Assembly (NCBI GenBank): GCA_040954595.2
Contig: CM082579.2
Coordinates: 2,604,001-2,668,000, forward strand
Length of the DNA: 64,000 nt
Source of the DNA: Balanoglossus misakiensis
Lineage: Eukaryota > Hemichordata
Direction of reading: 5' to 3'
The notes beneath the pieces were generated by a model. That model was given only the letters and a program-made list of their open reading frames with translations, was not told the origin of the DNA and made no database searches. Both the position numbers and the translations under genes were made by a program. Shown piece after piece: positions 51,138 to 62,400 of the stretch (positions are counted from its first letter, which is position 1; each line of letters begins with the position of its first letter).

Positions 51138-54100
51138 GGTTCCCTGTGGACTGTCTTCACCCAGACTCACCACTATTTCGTAACGCTCCTGCAGGCAAAG
51201 ATGTCCTTCTAGGTTTAGGGGAAGGGGTTTGAGACTTTTGACTGGCTTCACGTAAACCTGTACACGTCATATATAAACAAACAAACAGACACACCACACA
51301 GTGTCATGAATGCCACACAAAATAAGTGAGGTCAGTAAAGAAAAAACAAAACTCTACTTCGGACGGACACTGCAAGGTGGATACACAAAATCACCAAACA
51401 TCATGCATAAACAAAAGTAGTGAGGAAAGGCAGTGATTGGATCAAAAAGCAAAGAACTGCGGGGAAAATTCAATTTTTACCAAGTGCAGTCAAAGTTCCT
51501 AAAAATGCCAGAATGATACTCACTTTCTTCTTGCATTCTAGCTATAATCTGTACATCAGTAACATCTTCTAATTTGTTAATTCCTAACTTCTCTTCTAAT
51601 TTTTCTTCAGCACTCTGGTGTCTCTCTCGCCGTGGCGACCCACCTGTCGTCGCCGCCCCCACAGCGCCCCCTACTGGTGATGGTTGGGGAGTCACTGATT
51701 GTTGCACTTTGGTACCTGTGCAGAGTAGAAAGAATTTCCATGTAAAAGGTGCACAGTACCACAGCACATGACCTGTGTAGTCAGCCATATCTTTGTGCAT
51801 TATTTTCTGTCTTGTGCGAAACACCCTTTGCAAAGATCGGCCTATTTTGCATAAACCTGATCGGACAGAATAATTCAATTGCTTGTAATCTTCTTATCAG
51901 TTTGAGCCCCTTTTCAGACAAATACCCGATTTTCATCAACTGTTGTCAATTCCTAAACCCCAAATCCTTATTTGTGCATTCTTTCTTTTCAAAAGCAGAC
52001 TTGGTGGAAGCAAATGTGACAGAGCGAGACTGATTCGTGTGTCTGGCACCACTGTGAAACCAAGACTAGTATTCCTATAATGATACAGGATTTATGTCGA
52101 AGCAGGTTTGCCCTTCAGCACATCATTTTTCATTATTTGATCGAACTTAAAGAGACGCAACAGAAATTGTGCCAATGGGCAAGTAGGCAAATGTAATTAA
52201 TAGAATATCGCTGAACAGCTCAGGGCAAACCAAAGTGTGAGGTGTACAGTCTACTTACCTATATTTGTGCTCGGCGAGCTCACCGGTGATGGGCCGGCAG
52301 ACAGTGGGCTAGAAAATGGAGGGAAATTTCTGCTTACTGGGAAAGAGAGAGAGAAAGAAAAGAGAAAATATTAGTAACAGGTACCTCATCCTATAAAATT
52401 GGTTATATTTGCCCATTGGATGATGGTTAAATAAATTAAGTATGACTACAGTCTATTGCTCCTAAGGCACCCAAAGTAATTCATTCATACAAACACGTGT
52501 ATGCGCCTGCACGTACAGACTCACAGGTTTTGGATCAGTTGATTCTTTGTGCCAATAATTTCCTTGATATCCAATTTTGTGATTTGACTACAGTACTACT
52601 TACATTTGGAAATTTCTTCTATTCTTGCATAAAGTGATAGCTTGGCTTTTTCCATGTCTTTGCTGGGATTATCAAAATCTTGCCTGGCCCACTTGTAGGG
52701 GCTGACTTTTCTTTGTTCCATAGTTGGAGGCTTGTGAGGCGATGAATACAACCTGGAGAGATCAAAAAGACAAGTTTTTTCATATTGTTTATTCTCCTCT
52801 TCTCCTCTTCTGTAGTAGTTCATTCAAGTGAACCCAACCTAGTGCCTTTGCTTCTTAGACCAAAAACACTTCCACCAGATTCTATTCACTGTGGAGTGTC
52901 ACAATGGGAGGTCACCGGAATAGCGACATCACCCATTTGGTCGGTGAATACACAAGACTGTTCAGCCACAAGGTAAAACCGTTAACCTCACTTGACCCTG
53001 TGGGGGTTTCAGTGGACAATTCAACACCAGCTCTTTGTGAGGGACCCATGACGTCCATCGTATGAAAAAACCACACGCACTGAAACCTACTTTCTGGTGC
53101 AGAGATAATGCTCTCCAGTGAGTGTACTTCAACCGCCTTCTGTGTGTTGGTCTGGTGACAGCCTTACACCACCATAAAAACAAACTTGGTGGGAGCAAGA
53201 CACAGGAAACTTTATTCCTTGCATGATTATTCGATATTATTTATTATCATTTTATTGTTGCCTTCAGTGAAGGAAATCCGTACATCTTTCAAATCCATAC
53301 ACACCAGCTGACCATACTGAGTTACAAATCCCTGCTTTGGTTTGCCTGATAATTGAATCTCTGTGAAATGCATTCTTGAGAACTCAAGTAATTGAATCGT
53401 CTCAATCCTTGCATTCAGTATTGAGAAAGTTGGTCCACTTTGCGACCCCATGAAAGAACAAACAAACACTCGAATACTCAATAAGTGGGTAGACTCACAA
53501 ATAGAGTCAAGTCAACACTTACACAAGGAGGGCCAACCATTGATAATTTATTCAAACTCTTGGGTAGCACTGAGACAGACGAATAAACCAGATGTACTGT
53601 AAGTTGGCCCTTGTCGCATTAAAAAAATGCACATAATTGATAACAATAGCTTGAGTTGCAAAAAGGTGAACTGGGGAATTAAACATCACTACGGTTTCGA
53701 TGGCATCCCATTCAGACTCTAGTTACGTGCCAGTGTCCAGATATTACGACTGCCTTGTCGTCATGTCATAAACAGGAATTCCAGCGTCAGGGGAGAAAAT
53801 GATCTCCTTTTCAACCAACATTCATTGGATATTGTGTGTTACCCAGGTCAGTGCACTGTCTGCATGTTAAGCTGATAACTGCTCATGTCTGACAGGTTAT
53901 GTATGCACTGCCCAGGGACATAACTATTGATTAGAACGGCTACCTACAGTCTTGTCTAAAAACTCACAGTAAATTGCTGATGTACACAGACATGTATAAA
54001 GCCTGATCTCTCTAACCATTTTGGATTACAACTCCCAGAAAATAAGTACTAGCCTAAAGTGTTCATAGTCACGTAGTGAAGGGATTCATTTACAGACATA

Positions 54101-56505
54101 CATATGAATACAACTAAAATCAGATGTCTGAGGTATCTTAATAAGAATACTGGTATTTCTTGTACACTGTAATTTACTCGTCAGCCCTGAATCATGCTCA
54201 AAGTTAATCTGATGGCTTGACAGTTTGATGAACTTGATTATTAAGTGTCTGTCTGTGTGTCAGTCTGTCTCTGCGTGTATTCTCAAGGTAACCTTAGCAA
54301 CTGCCATGTGATATGTTCTAAGTAATCTCTCCTTGACACAGGGTTGCTCAAATTCTTCCGCTTGCATCTGCAATCCAAGCTTTTCTACAGTTCTCCCTGT
54401 GTAGATGGGATTTTCATGATAATTCATGTGTATATGAACCTGGCACATTGTAAACAGTAGAGTGCATTTATGAAATGTTAACAGATCCCTACAACGCCAT
54501 TCTCCGTTTCTGCACGCCTTGTACATTCTAGGATATCCTCGTGGTATAATTTACAGCGTGCCCGCACAACCAGATGAAATTTCATCTTCCCAAGGTCAAC
54601 CTAGGTCATACACACTACTACAGCTACTTATTCATTGGCCACCAATGTGGGACACCTCACAGGGACGATGACTGACCTTTTTCTTCTGCGGTCAATACTA
54701 GTATTCGTCATAAATATTTGTGATATGTCATAATTATGAATTTGTGACATAACTATCAATGGTTTCCACAGCATACACACTGAATCTTGCCAGAGAGCTG
54801 ACAATATGTGTGTTTGGATTTCCAGACAAGGAGATATACAAAATGGCATGATTGACCTTGGGTTGGACAGATACATAATTTCCTATGGGGCCACGGAGCA
54901 ATTTATGGATTAATGCATCCACAAACTAATCTGTTGAACAGAGCAATTCTAATTCCGACACTGGCGAAAATCAATAGAAATATCAATAAAGACAAGCACG
55001 CTGGCCATGAAAAGCAAATATGAAGTGTATTGTTTGGATAAAATAATGGAATACAGTTCTGTCATAATAATATTAAGGCCTGGCTTTAATTCTATATGCA
55101 AGTCAGCAGTTTTGCATATGTTTGACACAGTCACTGCAATGCATTGTGGGATAAAATCACAAACAATAGAAAATTTTGCACTATTATAAAACTATAGATG
55201 TGTCAAACACATAAACAATACAATTCACACCCACTGAAACTGTTGTCCATGCCCTGGACAATGATGGAATGTCATTTACTAAGCTGGTTCTCCAGGCAAG
55301 GTTGTCATGTTACGTCCACATAGGGCAAATATGACCTACTTAATTATCTTGATTTATAGTTGATCCATTGCCAGGTGGCAAAGCATCCTTTATTGCCAGG
55401 TGGCCCAAGTAACCTTATTACACTCACTGTACAACAACAGAAGAAATTCCTGTAATGTTAGTTATATTTTCATCACTCGTAATTGCGTTATCAAATGTTC
55501 AATTTGATTAGCAGATGCTTTCCTAAACAAGTAACAGAACATTAGTATTTGTCTAGAGCTATAACTGCTGCATTGAGATACAACGTGGCAGAACATCTTT
55601 ATTATCGCCGCAACCATTTAATCTTCAGGTGGGGCTGAACAACCCTCATCTGTGATGTTTTAGGTAACCCCAACCAAGGCGATTCACCATGCTTGATGAT
55701 GTCATTGTGTAATTTAAATCACCAAACACTTTACTGTAGGTACTTAACTGTATTGTGTATACCCGGCATAGATGGTCCCTTTAAATTGCCACTATGTGGA
55801 CTGCTGTCAAATTTGGCCTTGATTAGCTGATAGAAATCGCTGTAAGGGATTTATATCAAATGCCGGCTACACTTCAATCTCACAACCGATAATATATGCG
55901 GTGAGTCATTCGGTATTCTTTAGACATGACATGTCTCCAATATTTGCCTTAGATTTGCCGGTAATCCGTCCCACTGTCAACGGCTCCAAGCATCAGCCTG
56001 CCACTCCCACCGATCGGCAAAAAATAAACATCCTATCCCTACAACACGGAACCCCGTGTAGCGACTTCCTCCCAGATTGAAACTCCACCGGGTTGTGAAA
56101 TCTCAAGTGAGGGGCGAGTCGGTTCACGGAGAAAGGATACCCTCCACACGATGAGGTCAACCCAACCCAAACAAATTAGCCCATCTCCAAGTTCAATAAG
56201 GTCAATTCCTGCACGAGACGCCGGGCGTTTACTCACCATGTATCCTCATCGCCTTCATTTTCAGACTCTATATTTAGTTCATCAACAGCGTCTATGCTTA
56301 AGTTCGCAAAATCTTTAGTATAAGTGTCTCTGTCCGATTCTGCTAGCTTGCTGATCTCCTCTGTCGAGTTAGCTTTCATCTCCATGTCTGATTCTAGATT
56401 CGTTCTGTTCCGCAGTTGTTCATTTTGTCGTTCTAGTTTCTTTACTAAATCCTGTAATTTCTTCACCTGTACTTCAGGATCGCCACCCGAGTCTTTATCT
56501 CCCAT
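48890..56505 (-). CDS. SLAIN: SLAIN motif-containing protein
   Basis: Microtubule plus-end protein; vertebrate SLAIN1/2 link EB proteins, CLIPs and ch-TOG and promote persistent microtubule growth. Nine exons in transcript order: 56505-56237, 52752-52604, 52336-52259, 51715-51524, 51257-51171, 50462-49848, 49626-49543, 49422-49113, 48962-48890; all phases agree, giving 618 residues (human SLAIN2 is about 580). The N-terminal coiled coil VKKLQDLVKKLERQNEQLR, the acidic segment ending in Trp followed by LYSSPHK, the DVTDVQIIARMQEES motif and the tail DETWKEGCF all match SLAIN2. SSIP near residue 550 is an SxIP-type EB-binding motif. A Gln/His-rich segment (about 259-463) is unusual for the family. 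The start ATG gives MGDKDSGG; the open frame extends upstream but without another ATG. Confidence 0.95.
49848..50462 (-). CDS. SLAIN: Gln/His-rich SLAIN exon
   Basis: A 615-base exon with phase-1 introns on both sides. After a Ser/Pro-rich start (SSPNSSPRRISSPSSS) it encodes about 140 residues dominated by Gln and His in interrupted runs, with recurring HSPR/QHSP motifs, then PTVVLRRRPSLERVKKSRE. Codons mix CAG, CAA, CAC and CAT, so it is not a pure trinucleotide array. It replaces the Ser/Arg-rich middle of vertebrate SLAIN2. It can be skipped without frameshift. The 190-residue Ala/Val-rich frame on the other strand is its shadow. Confidence 0.9.
51087..51139. repeat. (GA)n microsatellite running into a G-run
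   Basis: About 20 GA units (51087-51127) merge into 13 G (to 51139). On the SLAIN-sense strand this reads as a C-run then (TC)n, starting 31 bases after the splice donor of the exon at 51171-51257. Confidence 0.95.
51664..51677 (-). promoter_or_regulatory. CTCF-consensus-like site inside a SLAIN exon
   Basis: On the minus strand the sequence CCAGTAGGGGGCGC fits the CTCF core consensus CCASYAGRKGGCRS at every position. It lies in coding sequence, so the match may be chance or codon-driven. Confidence 0.35.
52753..56236 (-). other. First intron of SLAIN
   Basis: A 3.5 kb intron between the coiled-coil exon and the LYSSP exon, phase 2. No other coding exon is recognised on either strand. Confidence 0.7.
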
Positions 56506-56760
56506 AATAAAAAAAGAAAAAAAATCTCCAAATCCTCTGCGATTATCCGTGGGAACAACAATATTTCCTTGGGACAAATGTCACTTCCAGTAGATGATCT
56601 CCGCCATTTTCGGAAATAAACAACGCACGCGCAGATCAAATCCAGACGGTGAAACAAATGAGCATCCGCCATTTGAGATGTTTGAAATGGACATTGTATG
56701 GCGCCACCAACGAACGTAAAATGTTTTTTCATCGACAGGAATATGTTCTGAATACAATAT
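56506..56760 (-). promoter_or_regulatory. SLAIN 5'UTR and promoter region
   Basis: CpG-richer than its surroundings, no TATA box. On the minus strand two YY1-like ATGGCGG motifs occur (56601-56610 and 56664-56675), typical of TATA-less animal promoters near the start site. The motif at 56601-56610 would open a short upstream frame if included in the transcript. The ANKRD46 3' end must lie just upstream, so the two minus-strand genes are tail-to-head within about 150 bases. Confidence 0.45.
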
Positions 56761-56854
56761 CTTTTCTTGTTTTACTTTTTGTTCGTGTGTATTGTTGTTG
56801 TTGCTGTTACTACATACTTGCCATTTGAAAACAGAAACACACAGACAGCATCAT

Positions 56855-57809
56855 CAGTGCACACATATATTTTAATATCCATACGGCGAAATGATACATT
56901 CTCTAAAAAAAATCTCTTTACAATGATGGAAGAATGTCCATAAAATTCCTCACTGCGTAGTGAAATTTTGTTTTCAGTATAATCATAATTGTTTTCAAAT
57001 ACTACATAAAAAGTAAAGCTATAACAAGTCTAATGGAAACTTAATACTTGAAGACTTAAATAACCCTGTTTCATCTCTCTGCCTCTGTGAAAGTCTCTTC
57101 TACGAAATTCAACAAGCTCACCACTGCTTGTCAAATTTTGAAGAAGAAAAAAAATACATTTGCCTGTAAATTTCACAAAAGAAGATTTTCTGAGCAATGC
57201 AAATTGGAAACCTTTGATTTTGTAAATAATACATCACTTTGTCACTAAAAAGGAATATTCTTGGATTCAAGATCAGTCCCAAGCAAATATCAACATGAAA
57301 AGAATACAGACTCTTAACATTAACACAAGTGTAACTGTATCAGTATACACACATGGAAGGGATTAGAGAAATAATGCAATTCAATGGAATTTCACATTAC
57401 AAACCGAGGGAATTATCTGAATTACACTCTGATGATGTTGTGCTCATATACAAAGAAACAGAGGGTATTACAAAGAAGACAAACAGATATAACTATGAAA
57501 GGTATATTCCAAAAAATATAAATCAGTTATCAACTTATCAGCCTCTGGCAAAAATGCTACAAAAATTGTAATATATAACTGGGTATGGCACATAAACTCA
57601 AAAGTCCATTAGCTGTAACTTTTGCAAACATTTTCAACACAAATTCATGTATTCTGCAAGTTTTACATGAGGATGAGGCCTCTGGCAAGAATGTAAAGAG
57701 TGTGGTAAGTGATTGTAGTTAATATATATATTGTTAAATGATGGAAATCAAACTGGGAGACTGCTAAGTAAATTTAGTTTTATACATGAAGAGAAACAAA
57801 GGAATGTCT
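56855..57809 (-). other. 3'UTR of ANKRD46
   Basis: AT-rich noncoding sequence between the ANKRD46 stop and the SLAIN promoter. A minus-strand ATTAAA near 56871 is the best polyadenylation candidate. The short plus-strand open frame at 57353-57571 has no supporting features. Confidence 0.45.
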
Positions 57810-58818
57810 CTAAGATTTCATGACCAGTGGAATGATGCCTGAACTAGCACACGCAATGTACAGAGACAGCAGTGCTATACCGAACATCAAGATCATCAGT
57901 TTCCGGACACCCAGACTGTCCACAAACTCCCACCACACATTCTTGGCAAGAATGAGCGTGTTCTGTGAGACGGTGTTGTTGCCATCCATGAGAGCACTGT
58001 CTCTGGACTGGCGGAACTTGTCGTGCATCTTCCCTAGTAGCATGACGGCACCTCTCTTTCCCGTCCGCTTTGTGAGTTTGCGGAGTAGTGCCAGCACTTC
58101 CTTGTCCACTCCTCTCCTCTCTGCCATCGTCAGGGGAGTCAGACCATGCTTGTTGCTGTGGAAACAATGAGCAAAATCCAATTATCATGCACACACCTGA
58201 GCATGTGTATAGTTACTGAAGATCTATTTTACTCACCATATGATATAGCTGCAGTTCAGTAGCCCGAGGTTTTGTGTGTGGGCGGCAAGCCATAAACCAA
58301 CAGACAAAACCTCGAGCTACTGAACTGCAGCTACAGATGATATACTAAGTACTAGAAGCTCTGTGTTTATGTACACTGAGTGCAGAATGCATGACAGGTG
58401 ATCATCAAGAGAAATCAACATTTTTTACAAACACTTACATGTATTGTACATAGAAAATTGATACTCACATCTGATTCGCTTGGGCGCCGTGTTCAGTCAA
58501 GAAATGGACTGTTTCGATGTGTCCGCACATATGCAGGGGAGTATTTCCAAGGTTATCTGCCGCTGTGACGTCGCATCCATAATCATCCAGAATACGTAAA
58601 CATTCTGCGCTTCCCCTGCAAGACGCCAAGTGGGCCGCATTTCTTCCGCGGTGATCCGTTAGGTTGGGATCGAACCCACTTCCAAGAAGCTGTTTCAACC
58701 TTTCAACGTCGCCTTCCGCACATGCTTGGATAATCAGAGGAGTTGTATTCGAATTGGATTCATCGCTGAAGCCCATTAATGGAGACTGCTCTGAGGTATC
58801 ATCAACCTCTACCTCCAT
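57810..58818 (-). CDS. ANKRD46: Ankyrin repeat domain protein 46
   Basis: Small ankyrin-repeat, tail-anchored membrane protein; the molecular function of the family is poorly known. Two exons: 58818-58469 and 58155-57810, joined in phase 2, giving 231 residues, close to human ANKRD46. About four ankyrin repeats occupy residues 25-143: GSGFDPNLTDHRGRNAAHL, then LGNTPLHMCGHIETVHFL, and KHGLTPLTMAERRGVDKEV. These align by eye with human ESGFDPNIRDSRGRTGLHL and GNTALHLCGHVDTIQFL. A hydrophobic segment (LMILMFGIALLSLYIACA, about 203-228) lies at the C-terminus, preceded by VWWEFVDSLG as in the family. The start ATG gives MEVEVDDTSE. The gene shares a divergent promoter with the F-box gene. Confidence 0.93.
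58246..58333. repeat. Strong hairpin in the ANKRD46 intron
   Basis: Inverted repeat with arms 58246-58275 and 58304-58333, matching at 29 of 30 positions around a 28-base loop; weaker pairing continues outside. Transcribed with ANKRD46 it would fold into a long stable stem. It could be a foldback element remnant or a small-RNA precursor-like hairpin. Confidence 0.85.
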
Positions 58819-58829
58819 CTTGGGTCTGC

Positions 58830-59110
58830 CTTCATCTGCCTGTTGTGGCTGTTAAATCATCTGTCGTCACTCCTCTGATGAAAGTAAATAAAAATACCAA
58901 ACACATAAAGTCATGATTCTTGGGCGAGTTTAGATAGGCAAAAAAGCCAAGGGTATGAGAAACTATGAAACTGTTTTAGGCCCTGATTAAAATAAATTAA
59001 CGTATGAAAATTATACTTCGTCACTTGACGAATAAAACAATATTTTAACCGGAAGTTGGGGAGTATGTCCAGTAAACGGATGCGTTGCATTGCAAAATGG
59101 CTGCCTACAT
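58830..59110. promoter_or_regulatory. Divergent promoter of ANKRD46 and the F-box/LRR gene
   Basis: About 250 bases separate the ANKRD46 start from the first exon of the F-box gene. An ETS-type site ACCGGAAGT lies at 59048-59056 and a YY1-like AAAATGGCTGCC at 59094-59105, about 40 bases apart. There is no TATA box. This pairing is characteristic of broadly expressed, TATA-less animal promoters. Confidence 0.55.
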
Positions 59111-59125
59111 AGTGAAATTTTTTTG
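59060..59125 (+). other. Untranslated first exon of the F-box/LRR gene
   Basis: Contains the YY1-like element and ends at a consensus GTAAGT donor at 59126. An ATG inside the YY1-like motif opens a frame of nine codons to the donor. In-frame TGA at 59477-59479 blocks simple continuation into the main frame, so translation most likely starts at 59492. The 5' boundary and the matching acceptor are not determined. Confidence 0.45.
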
Positions 59126-59491
59126 GTAAGTGATGATATAACTTGTAATACGTTCTTCTGCCATAATATACCCCCACAGCCTTTGTAGTTAAATTGAGTT
59201 ATCTGACAGCACCGTTGTGTGAAGTAGAAAAGTGGTATATTGCCAGGTTTAGTGAATACTGTCTGGTAGTAAGGTCTGCTAGACGATTTAAATACCATCA
59301 TCACCATTAGTTGTTGCCAGTCTCAGTCTGGGAGTTGTGTTCTAGGGTGATACATTCTTATAACTGAAGTACAGTGTATACAATTCTTGTTGTAAATAGA
59401 TGGATGTTTCTCTTCCTAAAATAAAGCAGTTTTGTCGTTTATTTACATAAAGAAAGAAGTGCAAGCAAGAATGGGTTGAGTCAGAACTGAA

Positions 59492-62400
59492 ATGGATGGT
59501 GCCAGTATCAATAACTTTGATCCACCTTACCACTTGAAGAATGAAGCAAGCGGTAGACCTGCAGCAAATTCCCTCATCACCGGTACAGAAAGAGTTGACC
59601 TGACAACAAGTAGGGATGTCAATGAGAATCACGCAGAGACAGAGCATATCAACCCAAGTACTATTCCGGATGTGTATGATATAGGAGGGGCCAGGGGTCC
59701 GCCTGATCTTGATCATTGGCAGCTATCTCAAGAAAATTCAGGCAGTGACACCTCATCCTCAAAGTGCTTCAACCTTGGTCTTCTACGCCTAAAACACTCC
59801 ACAAAACACTCACTGAATTCAGGAAATCTAGAGAGTGTCACCATTAAACAGAGGTTGGAAGCCCTCCTTGCAGGAACAGAAGACGGCCAGTCTGATTTTT
59901 TGAACTTGAATTTCTCTGAAAGTGAGTCGTCGGACACCTCAGAAGCTGTGAACTCTGAAGGAACCACCCCAACTCTCTCTAAGGAAAGCACTCTATTAAA
60001 GGGAGCTTTTCCAAGTGCAATAAACCAAGAGAACGAACTTGCAAAAATGAACAACGAGTGTTTTATAAATGATGACAGAGATGTTCCCTTTGCGCATAGA
60101 ACAGTGCCCCCATCAGATGTTCTGGAACATGATGAGGAGAGTCAGTACTTGAAAGAGATGCAACTTGATGTCGGTGATCTTGACGAGGAGGTTCTGAGCG
60201 AGGAGTCTCTGAGTGCCTCATCAAAAATACTCCAGGAATTAGTCATTCGAGGAAGTGACATTGAACATTTATCAGCAGAAGAGCAATCCCAATTTCAGGT
60301 TGTGTGCCCCAAAGACTGGCATATTGAGGATGTTAGCTCAGAAGGCTTTGTTGAGAACAATGTCCAAGAACCACATTTATGCAAATTGCCTGATTTTACA
60401 GGGACGCCGCCAATGGATGAACACAATGTGAATGATGGAGCTGTTCTTTGCAATGGACAGATGCAATCAAATTCAGAGGAAGAAAATGAAAATTTATCCC
60501 TGGATGACAGTACAGACACTTCTGTATTTTGCCCTGTTGAACTCTCAACTCAAGAATGCACATCTACACCAGCTACCTCAACAGGATGGATACCATTACC
60601 AGTACCAAAGTTTCACTTTCTCGCAATGGAAGAATTCTGGGAAAGCAATCCAGCAACGGAAGCGGGCAAGAGTAGCGATGATCAGGAAAGCATGTGTATC
60701 TCCCAGTCTTGGCCTGGAGTTTCCCACAGTCACCGGCTCCTAAGGAGAAGGCAGCTCTCCCAGCATGAAAGCAGACGGATATCTGCAAGTGCTTCCGTGG
60801 GCGTCAAGCAAAGTTTGGGTGTCTCGATGTCCAAGTGTGGGATCGAAAATTCACATCGCTCAGAGGGAGAGTGTGAACATGCTGCAGACAAGACCAAGAC
60901 TCTGTCATCCTTTTGTAGCAGTTGTGATTCAAGTGGGGATTACTGGCCGGAAACTTTTCCTGAAGTCGAGTGTGCTGAAGACTATACACATGGAGACAGG
61001 TTGACTGTTTCAAGACTGAGTGGTCCACTTGAAAATGGTAATGGCAGTGCTGCTGGAGATTCTACGCACACAATCGACAATGACAGACTTAGCGAAGACG
61101 AGGGAGCGAGCCAGGAACTGTTTTTTGATTCTCTTCCCACAGAAATTACCATGAATATTTACTCTTATTTGACAATCAGGGAGCTGCTTTTATATGTTGC
61201 TCCCGTGTGTCGGAAGTGGTACGAAACGGCCCACGACCCGGTGCTGTGGAAACACTTCGTCATTCACCCATCTGAGAACATTGACTCCTACGAGCTCTGC
61301 AAGATCATCAGGAGGGCCACCCTGCTGAAACATTTGAGTCTGAGGGCTCGGGAGGATCTCAACATCACAGAGATCAAAATGCTCACTGTCCACTGTATGC
61401 ATTTACAGAGCTTGAACTTGGGATTCTGTGACAATGTCAATGAGAAGATCATTGACGTGATCACGCAGAACTGCAAGAACTTGCAGAGCTTGAATGTGGA
61501 AGGCTGTGAGCGGATAACCGATACGTGTATCTCGTACTTGGCTTTGCTGCCAAAGTTGAGGTCACTCAACATGTCCCACTGCATCAAGGTGACTGATCCT
61601 GGAATTATCAATCTGGCAGTTCTGTGTGAAAGCATAGAAGAGCTCAATATTGATGGAATCCCGTGGATCACTGACAAGTAAGTTAGAGAGATTGTTAGGT
61701 TGTCTCTGATTGGTCAATGTGGATACATAATACAATCATAAAAATGTCACTGATTGGCTACTTGGTGTATGGACTGAGGTGCATACTTAGACTAAGTTGT
61801 CTTTGATTGGCTTAAACCACTCTGCAAGCAAGCAAGTCATGTATGTTACTGTGCTTGTACTGAACATTTCATATCTTCCCCTACAGTGCCATAAAACTGC
61901 TGGCCACAGAAAGACAACACATCTTGAAAGCTGTGTATCTCGATGGTGCTGAAATGACAGACGTTACAGTGGAATATATTTCTCAGTGCAAGAATTTAGA
62001 AGTCTTCAGTGTCTCCTTTGCTGAACAGTTTACAGATTCATCGCTGCAGTATCTTAAGGTTGGTCATGACGACCTTTAACTTTTTTTCTCCATCAGAGGC
62101 AATATAAGGGTCAATGGTACCATAACTAACAAAGTGAAAACAAGCTTACCCTACCAGCTTATGCTATTAGTTTTACCATTGATAGGACTTTACTGGAATG
62201 ATGACACTGTACACCACAAAATCAACACTAACTGTCCACAAATTTTGATCAAATTGCACTGAATTCTCTGCAGTCATTGAAAAATCTTCGACATCTGCGA
62301 CTGAAGAGAGGAGTCGAATACTCAGACAAAGCCATGACTGAGATGTTCCTCTGCCCTAATTTACATCAGTTGACTCACTTGACCTTGGCTGAGTGCTCAG

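Noticed and set aside
52813-53195. Possible repeat or SINE in the first SLAIN intron
   Set aside because: The sequence looks patchily repetitive, but I found no convincing tRNA-like head, tail or inverted ends.
59097-59125. Coding start at the YY1-like ATG of the F-box gene
   Set aside because: No acceptor was found that keeps this frame open into the main frame; the candidate at 59484 creates a stop, so it is more likely a short upstream frame.
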